A stretch of 46,758 nt of DNA, taken from the NCBI GenBank assembly GCA_014885115.2, contig WKLE02000205.1:1-46758 (forward strand), in the 5' to 3' direction. The position numbers and the translations under genes are program-made. This document shows, piece after piece, positions 31,771 through 40,122 of the stretch; positions within the stretch are counted from its first letter, which is position 1, and each line of letters begins with the position of its first letter. The notes under the pieces were generated by a model, which saw nothing but the letters and a program-made list of their open reading frames with translations, did no database searches and was not told the DNA's origin. This DNA is from Asterionellopsis glacialis. Its lineage: Eukaryota; Bacillariophyta; Plagiogrammaphyceae; Rhaphoneidales; Asterionellopsidaceae.

Positions 31771-32358
31771 GATATTATTATTGCACTCTCTCAATGAATC
31801 TACAGAATTTCCGTCCAACGCGCAAAAATACAGATAGTAACTATCGTTGTTGTGATCTGATGCTGTTTGTCGCTCTACAAATAAAATGAACCTACTGTGA
31901 TCTCCGACAGTTTCTTTTGCGTTCTTTCAAAAGAGAGTAGAAGAACTAAGTAATCGTAGTCCGAGTCAGTGATACTGCCTATTTGTAGAGTGATACTTCT
32001 CGCTGTGTAACCTACAGAGCTATGTCTATTTTTCGGAGTGAATAATATTATTATTACGTACGACGTGGAAAACAGTTGTCCTGCACCGTTGGCAAGCACA
32101 ATCGTACAGGTGCAGTATTGTAGTATTAATGTTTTTACGTGGTAATTAATGCAGGATTAAAGATCACTTTGAACTTTTCTTCATTTAATTAGTCTGTGTG
32201 CTCTCTAGAGTGTTCGGATGTAAATACCTAGTTCCAGGTATGCAACAGAGCTTTACTATCGGGAAAAATTAGGAATAGTCTTGCTTTACAGAACTCCTGT
32301 CGCTTTCTTCTGCCTTTTTGTTCCGAAATTGAGTAGGAAATGGTGGCCACGTATGTGA
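31771..32358. other. Promoter-side intergenic region
   Basis: This is the upstream flank of the ACBP/ankyrin gene. No gene, tRNA or strong repeat was seen. Confidence 0.45.
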
Positions 32359-32586
32359 ACGCACGGGCTGACAATACTTACTTCAAATTGCAGTGTCTGT
32401 GACGTTGCAGATGGCAGTCAACGTGGCGAGCTCAGTTCCCTTACTAGATGTGTTGGAAATAGCATTTTTACAAATATCATTGGTTGTTCACAAAAAAACT
32501 GTACAAAAAAGGACAGTAATGGATGTGCCACGTCACATACCATTGATATCAGTAGCACATGGCATTTTGCATATGTCGTAGAATAA
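32359..32586 (+). other. Cys-rich open segment preceded by an acceptor-like site
   Basis: Following TTCAAATTGCAG (ending 32393) the plus strand is open to a TAA at 32584-32586. It gives 60-plus residues with six regularly spaced cysteines (…VCDVADGSQ…TRCVGN…IIGCSQKNCTKKDSNGCAT). The text looks like an extracellular Cys-rich domain, but I can find no start codon or upstream exon. It may be a last exon, a relic or chance. Confidence 0.2.
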
Positions 32587-32814
32587 TTGTTGAAGATGTT
32601 GAATGTTCACTACAGCCTATTTATTTTTGATATGCACACAAGACGTTGAAAAAATTTGGTCCTTTACAATTCTAAATTAACATGGGGCAATTTCCAGGGA
32701 TTCGGGGGCTATTCCAAAACAGGTATTATATATTTTTACCGTTCATTTTTATGGTTCCTTCGCTGACTCAGAGGTGAGAATTATCTTCGCTGATCTTCTA
32801 AAGGGGCAATAATA

Positions 32815-33274
32815 TTAACATAAATGTATTACAACACTGTACAGAACTAGTATGTATAAGATATTCAGTACAATTTCTGACAATGCCACCAGCAGGTACG
32901 TGGACAACTCCATGGACTGTCTGTCTGTACTTCCTTTTTTGTTTGAAAGTTGCACAGAATTCTGAAAGTTGATTAAAAACCTTAGCCATAAAACAAACAT
33001 TCAAAAAGGGATTTCATCCGCCTTGTTTTCAGTGTTTTAGCTGTTTCAACAGAAGCAAAATGTATCAACTCACCACGACAATAGGGATCTTTTCCAAAGA
33101 AACACTTGGTAAATCAGAATCTTGTGGACCAAAAATCTAAAATTATTGATATATGAATTCGAACATTTATATTTTATAATAAATATCTATATGGTGTGGA
33201 ATAGATAGTTGCCCTACCATTGTCTCTTCCGACAACAAATGAGCAAAAGGTAGGGTAACATTGAAGTCTTTCAT
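32815..33274 (-). CDS. Possible small spliced gene with C-terminal membrane helix
   Basis: Three minus-strand segments join in phase 0 through good splice signals: 33274-33218 (donor ATG|GTAGGG), 33136-33074 (acceptor TTTTAG, donor GTG|GTGAGT) and 32961-32815 (acceptor CTTTCAG, stop TAA). The introns are 81 and 112 bp. The 88-residue product begins MKDFNVTLPFAHLLSEETM, continues with IFGPQDSDLPSVSLEKIPIV and ends in a long hydrophobic helix (LLVALSEIVLNILYILVLYS). The first exon is open further upstream (to about 33433) without an ATG, so a longer gene with an upstream exon is possible. It could also be an alternative 3' part of the CRAL-TRIO transcript on the same strand. No family recognised. 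Confidence 0.4.
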
Positions 33275-33662
33275 GTAGATATCATCAAGACAATTAATAA
33301 GAGTCAAGTTAAATAAGCTTTTGAGCCAAACTTTTTTGACAAGGAGAGACAAACACAAATTCCTCTCTATAGGCTTAGGACTGCTGGCACTGTTTAACAA
33401 TGGACGATGCAATTTAAAGTGTGAAGATGAATGTCATGGAAAGCAATGTTCATTATAGTATTATGTTTTGGGGGAAATGTAGCATATTACAGCAATCCAA
33501 TAATGACATGAATTTCTTCTGAGTCTATTGACTTGAAATATCTTTTATCCGATTTTTATAATCCGTGGCATCAAAATGGGTGGTAGGGATTACATTACAA
33601 TGGTATCCTAATTTTTGGGGTGTTTGTGGATACTTTATTGATCTTTTCCTTCGTGGAGACTC

Positions 33663-35041
33663 TTACAAATCCAATGCTTCTTCATCTTCCTCCACACCTT
33701 CAGCACTACCACCAAAGTACTTGTCGGACACAATATCTGATACAAGCGTTCCATTTGTCATTCCACCAAATCCTCGAGGTATACAAGCTAATCCAAGTGT
33801 TGATTCCAATACAACTTGAGGAGATATCGTTACATTATCAATATCATGGTTTGCTGCTTCTTCTTCGGCGACTGAATCATTCGCCTTCTTCTTCAAAAAG
33901 GGTGGAAGGTTTGGGTTTTTCATAGCATTGTTAAGTTTGGTATTCATTTTACTGTTGAGGTTATTCATTTTACTGTTGAAGGATTCTTCAGGACGCCTTA
34001 AAATGACTATACGTGATTTCATTTTTTTCGATAAAAAGGGTTTCATCGAACCCAATAGCAAACTCATCCATGTAGGTGATTCTAAAATGAATAAGTGTTT
34101 CATTTTGATTGGTAATACACCAATAGTCAATTTATCTAATTTCAAACCTAGTTTGGGGGGGATCAAGGCAAAGGATGTCCAAAGCTTGACCTTGGCCATA
34201 TTTTGACAATATACCATACCATTGTTTTGAGCGTTTCGATCTAACATGATGAAATGTGCCATCCATACAAACAAACGTAATGTATCGGTGGGACGAATAG
34301 CTTTGACAGTCTCCATATCTATGGAATCAAAATCCATCCACCAAACTAATTTACCACTTTGATCATATGAAAGTTTCATATTCCATGCCTTCCATGTTTT
34401 TTCAATATCTCCATGTGTATCCATAGGTGGATCAATTAAATCACGTCCTGTGTTATCCATCTTTTCAATGACGAGGAGACGATAAGGAAATGACGCTGTA
34501 GGTAAGCAACCGTGCTTCAGCATGAGGCAACTACCAAAACACCAAAAAAGTTAATCAAGAAACTTACCCACGTTGCGTATGATTCAAGACGACGGAATGC
34601 CTTGGAAACATTCACCTTTGTCATTCCTTCTTCATAGTGTTGATCGTCGTCTTCTGCTTCTACAGTAGCCCATTTTAAAAATGCCATCAAAACATCATCT
34701 AAGGTTTTATCAAATTGTTGGTAAGGGACAGTTGCAAAATTCCATTTTTGTGGACGTTTTTCTTTCGCATTCGTTTTTTGTTGTTCAATCATGTCGTACA
34801 AACGCTGCAAACCTTCTTCCATGTTGGTACAAAATTCATCCGTCTGAATGGAACGTCCACCATCGGCTTGCTTTAACGTTTCCAATGTGGTTTTCATATA
34901 GGTGGAAGCATTAATCCCCATATCCTTCAATGACTGTTGAAACGCGCGCATTGTTTTAGGTTCATTGGTTGAATCGGATTCATTTGGATCCAATTGAAAC
35001 TTTGTAGGAGTTCCGGCCTCATTACTTGAAGAAGCTGACAT
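33663..35041 (-). CDS. CRAL-TRIO (Sec14-like) lipid-transfer protein
   Basis: Two exons, 35041-34568 and 34460-33663, 423 residues. The donor is TGG|GTAAGT. The acceptor I prefer is TTGAAAAG (34461-34462), giving a 107-bp intron and the junction ESYATW|MDNTGRDLIDPPM; a closer in-phase AG at 34515-34516 would give a 53-bp intron and 18 more residues. The N-terminal half is helical (the CRAL-TRIO-N type lead-in). The lipid-binding fold is clear in the second half: KLVWWMDFDSID, DTLRLFVWMAHFIMLD, NGMVYCQNMAKVKLWTSFAL, then LPIKMKHLFILESPTWMSLL and MKPFLSKKMKSRI, the classic 'P..f..l...vkpfl..k...ri' segment. The family carries phosphatidylinositol or other hydrophobic ligands between membranes. 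The tail is Asn/Lys-rich and ends acidic. Ligand unknown. Confidence 0.82.
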
Positions 35042-36055
35042 GATGGGACAGTTGTTTGTCTACCTTGTTAGAGAGAGGACAAGAAGTAAAGCACAAGACG
35101 AATGTGTGATGAAGTCGCTCAAAAGAGAACTGCGTTGCCGTGACAATTAAAACAATGCGAGCTTGTGACCCACATATGTTGTTGCGTGTGGGCACGCGTT
35201 TCTCGNNNNNNNNNNNNNNNNNNNNNNNNNNNNNNNNNNNNNNNNNNNNNNNCCACTCCCTACCAGGTAGCAATCATAGAATGGCATTTTAACCACAGCC
35301 GTTATTGCACTCGTATGATATTGTCGTAGAACAATCTTCTATTCCCTTTTTTCGTTAAGTGTAATTTTTCGGTGTTCTTGTGAGTCTTGCTGGCTCTCAC
35401 TTTTATCACCGATTACTAGGGAGTGGCAGTTCTCGATGCGAAAACAAGATGCAGACGGCAGATAAAACAGCGATGAGAAGTATATCTGTACTCATAATTA
35501 ATTTTCTACTATAATATTGTGTACAATTTAAACATACGTGGGTAGTACTGAACCAAAATCCGTTAAATAGCGGGAGTGGTCAATGTTCGGCATGCTCGTA
35601 GGCTGGGACTTTGTTCGCGCTCTTTTCTCTGGTATTATTTCTACGTGCGACAACAGGTTCTCTTTCCGATCGTGTAGATGCATCTCTCGAGAAATCGAAA
35701 ATTTTAATTTTTTCTTTTTGGACTCTAATTGTATCTATCATCAATTTATATTATTATATACAAAAATGACGAATGAGCGATAGGCAATCTTGTACAATAC
35801 TGCAATTTTACTATGCTGGTCGGATAACAAGTGTTAATTAGTTGCTGTTTAGTATTGAATTTTTGGCTGTTGAGAACAAAGAGCTATATACAGTATAAGA
35901 AGAGAGGTGCTTGCTGGAGGCAGGCGATCGCCCCGCCCTTCTTTCCCTATAGAAAAAGGCAGCCCTGAACAAAAATTGCGGGGTGTGATCGTGTAATTTA
36001 CTTCTTCTTGGGTTGAGAATAAAACATCACACAAGGCATTGTCCTTGTTTCCAAA
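35042..36055. other. Intergenic region containing an assembly gap
   Basis: This is the divergent region between the CRAL-TRIO gene (minus) and the PDZ gene (plus). It contains the run of N. A 10-bp inverted repeat (CCACTCCCTA at 35253-35262, TAGGGAGTGG at 35417-35426) begins exactly at the edge of the gap. No gene is supported; the open frame crossing the gap is an artefact of reading N as coding. Confidence 0.5.
35206..35252. other. Assembly gap (47 N)
   Basis: 47 unresolved bases. The true length may differ from 47. Confidence 0.99.
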
Positions 36056-39000
36056 ATGGTAATGCCAAACCAATTATCAACGATGCTACACCGTTACCCA
36101 AGTCCCTCAAATGTCAAATCGTCAGATAATTCTGTCTTCAGCAGTAGTGTTGTAGATGAAGAGGACCTTGTCAATAATGTGACCATTCAACATGATGCTG
36201 ATTTCGTTCAATTAAATTTTGGAGACTATGGACCTTTGGGAATTGAAATATTTCGTCATAGTTCAAATGGTGTGTTAGTTGTTAGACATGTCAAACCAGA
36301 GGGACAAGCTGATGAAATTTGCTGTGCTACATTTTTGGAACCTGGAATTCTAAGAGGTGCTGTCATTCTTGCCATCAATGGGAAACCGTACAAAGTAGAA
36401 GAAACTGGTGTATCACTTTGGAAGGAATTGATACATCCTGATCGTCCGAAATCTATACTCTTTGCATTGAATCGAGCAGCTTGTTCTAACTTCAGATACG
36501 GTGCTTCCAGCGTACGACGTGCCATTGGCATTAATAAGATTTATGGGAATAACTTGGTCGAATTCGTCATGACAGAGAAAGAATCTAATTTTGGTATTAA
36601 ATTTCAACGGACAGAAGAGGAATGTAAAGTGAAATTATTCGCAAAGAGACGTGAAGCCTACCGAAGGGCTGTAGAATGTTTGTTGGATCCTGCATTATTT
36701 GAGGATGCTATCATCATTGCTGTGAACGGGCGGAATTATAGGAAAAGAGATAATGTATTGGATGCCTTACAATCCATGCAGCGTCCTATGCATATTCTTT
36801 TTGAATTGCGTAATATTTCATCGCCATCAAGATCGGAAATAGAACCATTAATGACTATTGCATCCAGCGTTGAACCACCAACAGATATAGCACCAACACC
36901 AGCAGTCTCGGTGGCATTACCAAATTCAGACGATAGTTCGGAAGAGGAACTAACCCAACTCAAGAAGCCACAAGATCTTGTACCTCCTCTTCCCCTAAGA
37001 GAATGGGATATTTCAAAGAAAGAACAACAGCTAGAAGAAAACACCATTGTTGTGTCATCTGAAATGGAACGTGCGTTAAGTCCTTTATCCTATACCTCTG
37101 AATTGATCGTCAATGAGGATAAACCACATCAGCAGGACTATGCAACGCCATTGAAAATTTGGAAGCCCAAAGCGCGTCTTCCCCATACGTCAAGCACTGG
37201 TGCTGCAACCCCCGCTTCTGCGGAGAGTACACCCAAGATGCAAGTAGGTGGCGTTGTTCAATGTCGTATTGATGTTCATGACGACAACAGAAATAGTCAC
37301 AGTCATAAGGACGAGGATGACAGTGATGACAGCGATGATAGTGATGACAGCGATGAAAACGAGGATAATGACTTTTTTCTTCAATTTGCTACCCCATTAA
37401 TGGAATGGGAAAACAGCCCCAGTCGAGCTCTTCCTTTTAAAGAAGAAAAGCAGCAGTCTCCACAAAAATCAAAAGACAAGAAGAAGAAGAATGGAAGTAA
37501 TGACACCAAAAATACGGCGGTTGTTGTTGGGGCACCCAAAATCACATTCAGTCGAAAACTTGCTGCGACAGAAGATCAGGAACAGTCTCCAAAAAAATCA
37601 CAAGAAAACAACAATACCAGTAGCGATAGCGATAGCAGCAGCAACAAGAATGGTGACAAGAAGATCAAGAAGAACGATGTTCAAATTGGCGATGCCAAAA
37701 AAAACATGGTGATGGCACCTCAAATGCTATTTAATCGAACACATCCTTCGACAAAAGATCAGCAGCAGCAGCAATCAGGGCAAGAATCAAAAGATAACAG
37801 CAAGAAGAACGATACTAAAATTGGTAACACCCAAATAGCGTCTCTTGTGGCCTCCAGAAAAATGCTGTTTGGCCGAACAAATCCTACGGCAAAAGATCAG
37901 CAGGAGTCTTCACAAGAATCAAAAGATAACAACAGCAACAACAAGATAAAGAATGATGCTGAAGTTAATGACACAAAAATAACGACGGCGGATGTGTCAT
38001 CCAAAATGCAAACAAAAATGCAATCTCTTATAAACAAATTTTCAGATGGTTCTAAACCAGACCATGACGAGACGACCCAACCACAACAGAACAACGCAAT
38101 TCAATCCCTTCTAAAGAAATTTTCAGATTCTTCTGAATCAGACAGTGATACAGCGGTTCGACCACAAAAGGACAATACGATGCAATCCCTCATCAAGAGA
38201 TTTTCAGATACTTCTAAAGTTAACCATGAAGAGACGACTCAACCGCAACAGGAAAACAAAATGCAGTCCCTCATCAAGAGATTTTCAGATGCTTCTGGAT
38301 CAGTCCATGGTGAGACGAGTCAATCACAGCGGGACAACAATACTGCAAGAAATTTTATGGTGCCTTCTAAATTTCAAAACTCAGTCCATGGTGAGACGAG
38401 TCAATCAGAGCGGTACAACAATACTGCAAGAAATTTTATGGTGCCTTCTAAATTTCAAAACTCAGTCCATGGTGAGCCGAGTCAATCACAGCGGGACAAC
38501 AATACTGCAAGAAATTTTATGGTGCCTTCTAAATTTCAAAACTCGGTCCATGGTGAGACGAGTCAATCACAGCGGGACAACAATACTGCAAGAAATTTTA
38601 TGGTGCCTTCTAAATTTCAAAACCCTCCTCCCCCACCACCACCACCTCCTCCTCTGAGTCATATTAAATTAACTAAAGGACAGTCTCAAAATGAAGATTT
38701 AAGTTTATCTACTGAACCCGCTGGTCCTGCTACGGATGTTACGGCAACTAATCTGGAGAAGAATGATCTTCCAACAAACAGCACTAGTGAGGCTGATGAA
38801 GATGAGGAGAATGAAAGTAGTAAGGATAAGAGTGAGAACCGCCATAGCGGTAGTGATTACGACTTGCCTCGTGACAATAGTAACTGCGACTTTCCTACTG
38901 ACAGAGACGATATCGAGGACTGTGTCAGTGATGCGTCGTTCCCTTTTTTGACAGGGCAACCACATAAATCAGAAACATCATCCATTTTTAATGGAGTACC

Positions 39001-39646
39001 AGTAAAAAGTGGTGATGGTGCCCAAAAACAAGAGAATGGAAATACCGAGGACAACAAGGACGACGGCGGTGACCACCATGATGATGGAAGCCATAATGGT
39101 CCGCCGTCATCGGTTTGGGAAAGACAACCGGATATCATGTCGGGAACTTCATCCATTCAGGATGAAATAAATAGTGATTATGATGATGAAAGTCAATCTT
39201 TTAATAAAAATTTATTAGAAGAATCATCTTTTGACGGGTATGGTAGCAGTGATACATCATCTTCGTCATCTGATACCGAGGAAAAAAAGGACGATGAAAA
39301 GATTTCATTGGAAGTAGAAGAAAATGAAGATCTCTTGTTCTCTGTCGAAGAACAAGCAAAACTGAAGGAGCAGTATGAGGAAGGATTTGTAGCAGACTTT
39401 GATGCAACGTATATGGAAAGTGCTCTGTTGGACGATGATGAATATGGCGTTGAGAACTACGAGTATGACAAGTCATTGTTTCAAGAAGATAACGCGTTGT
39501 CCGATGATAAGAAACGGAAAAAACAGGGCAAAAAGGTTCTAATCAAACGAAAAGACGACTTGCGTAACAAATTGCGACGTTCGATTCACAAAATCAAAAG
39601 TTCTACAAAGAAAGATTCAAACGGCTTACGGTATGAGACCATGTGA
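36056..39646 (+). CDS. Large PDZ-like protein with repetitive, disordered scaffold
   Basis: 1196 residues, one exon. Two PDZ-like domains lie at the N-terminus: about 48-140 (VQLNFGDYGPLGIEIF…GILRGAVILAINGKPY) and about 165-255 (VEFVMTEKESNFGIKF…LFEDAIIIAVNGRNY); each has the GLGI-like carboxylate loop and the 'ilaiNG' strand. The remaining 900 residues are charged and low in complexity. They include short PLxxWxx-type motifs repeated (PLPLREWD, ATPLKIWK, ATPLMEWE) and three copies of a KMLFxRTxPTAKDQ-like unit (near residues 495, 560, 605). Next come an 81-bp tandem array (listed separately), a ten-proline run (PPPPPPPPPPLSH) and acidic stretches. The C-terminus turns basic (KKRKKQGKKVLIKRK…). 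Poly-Pro and PDZ modules suggest a scaffold, perhaps at cytoskeleton or membrane; the partners are unknown and no catalytic domain is seen. Confidence 0.75.
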   Translation: MVMPNQLSTMLHRYPSPSNVKSSDNSVFSSSVVDEEDLVNNVTIQHDADFVQLNFGDYGPLGIEIFRHSSNGVLVVRHVKPEGQADEICCATFLEPGILRGAVILAINGKPYKVEETGVSLWKELIHPDRPKSILFALNRAACSNFRYGASSVRRAIGINKIYGNNLVEFVMTEKESNFGIKFQRTEEECKVKLFAKRREAYRRAVECLLDPALFEDAIIIAVNGRNYRKRDNVLDALQSMQRPMHILFELRNISSPSRSEIEPLMTIASSVEPPTDIAPTPAVSVALPNSDDSSEEELTQLKKPQDLVPPLPLREWDISKKEQQLEENTIVVSSEMERALSPLSYTSELIVNEDKPHQQDYATPLKIWKPKARLPHTSSTGAATPASAESTPKMQVGGVVQCRIDVHDDNRNSHSHKDEDDSDDSDDSDDSDENEDNDFFLQFATPLMEWENSPSRALPFKEEKQQSPQKSKDKKKKNGSNDTKNTAVVVGAPKITFSRKLAATEDQEQSPKKSQENNNTSSDSDSSSNKNGDKKIKKNDVQIGDAKKNMVMAPQMLFNRTHPSTKDQQQQQSGQESKDNSKKNDTKIGNTQIASLVASRKMLFGRTNPTAKDQQESSQESKDNNSNNKIKNDAEVNDTKITTADVSSKMQTKMQSLINKFSDGSKPDHDETTQPQQNNAIQSLLKKFSDSSESDSDTAVRPQKDNTMQSLIKRFSDTSKVNHEETTQPQQENKMQSLIKRFSDASGSVHGETSQSQRDNNTARNFMVPSKFQNSVHGETSQSERYNNTARNFMVPSKFQNSVHGEPSQSQRDNNTARNFMVPSKFQNSVHGETSQSQRDNNTARNFMVPSKFQNPPPPPPPPPPLSHIKLTKGQSQNEDLSLSTEPAGPATDVTATNLEKNDLPTNSTSEADEDEENESSKDKSENRHSGSDYDLPRDNSNCDFPTDRDDIEDCVSDASFPFLTGQPHKSETSSIFNGVPVKSGDGAQKQENGNTEDNKDDGGDHHDDGSHNGPPSSVWERQPDIMSGTSSIQDEINSDYDDESQSFNKNLLEESSFDGYGSSDTSSSSSDTEEKKDDEKISLEVEENEDLLFSVEEQAKLKEQYEEGFVADFDATYMESALLDDDEYGVENYEYDKSLFQEDNALSDDKKRKKQGKKVLIKRKDDLRNKLRRSIHKIKSSTKKDSNGLRYETM
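38018..38623 (+). repeat. In-frame 81-bp tandem array (7.5 units, two sub-types)
   Basis: Units start at 38018, 38099, 38180, 38261, 38342, 38423, 38504 and 38585 (the last partial), each 81 bp or 27 codons. Units 1-4 begin with an amphipathic module (MQSLIKRFSD and variants). Units 5-8 begin instead with TARNFMVPSKFQN. Units 4-7 share the second half SVHGETSQSQRDNN almost base for base, while units 1-3 have diverged (HEETTQPQQ and similar). Unit 4 is therefore a hybrid that links the two sub-types. The final partial unit runs straight into the polyproline tract. Near identity of units 5-7 points to recent expansion. Confidence 0.92.
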
Positions 39647-40122
39647 ATCAAGCCTTCCATATAAGTTTTCATAAACCTTTTTCTCTGTGTCTCTCTGTAT
39701 CCTCCACATTAGATGAATGATAGATAAAATCAAGCTCAGATAATAGGACAAGTGGCAGGATATAAGAAGCAGTCTGTAACTTTTAGTTTTGCATAATTTG
39801 AGTCTATACTTTCTTCTAGTGCCAGAATTGCGTCTAATAGTTGCTCTTTGTAGTGGTCATTAAAGTGTTCTAGAGACAAAATCTATTCTATCAATCTTGA
39901 CACAGTGTTCCTTACTAATGCTTTCATGTCGAAGCATTGTTGGTGACAAAGCGTTGGTAGTGTTTTGGAATCTTTTGTTATGATTACACATAATATGAAT
40001 AATTCTCTATAAGTTTTTAATTTAATGAAAATAGCAGTACACAAAAAACTTTGTGCGTTTTTGCGCCCATTGTCAAACAAAATCTCAAGAAAAGGATAAT
40101 TGGGAAAGCATCTCTCATTCAG
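39647..40122. other. Convergent 3' intergenic region
   Basis: This lies between the stop codons of the PDZ gene (plus) and the M16 protease gene (minus). Only 3' UTR-like AT-rich sequence is visible. Confidence 0.5.

Noticed and set aside
35022..35273. Open frame crossing the N run
   Set aside because: It exists only because unknown bases cannot create stops.
38018..38623. CRISPR-like array of direct repeats
   Set aside because: Units are contiguous, without spacers, in frame and within a eukaryotic gene.
38145..38657. 170-codon plus-strand frame inside the PDZ gene
   Set aside because: It is open only because the 81-bp repeat is free of stops in a second frame; it is a shadow of the main gene.
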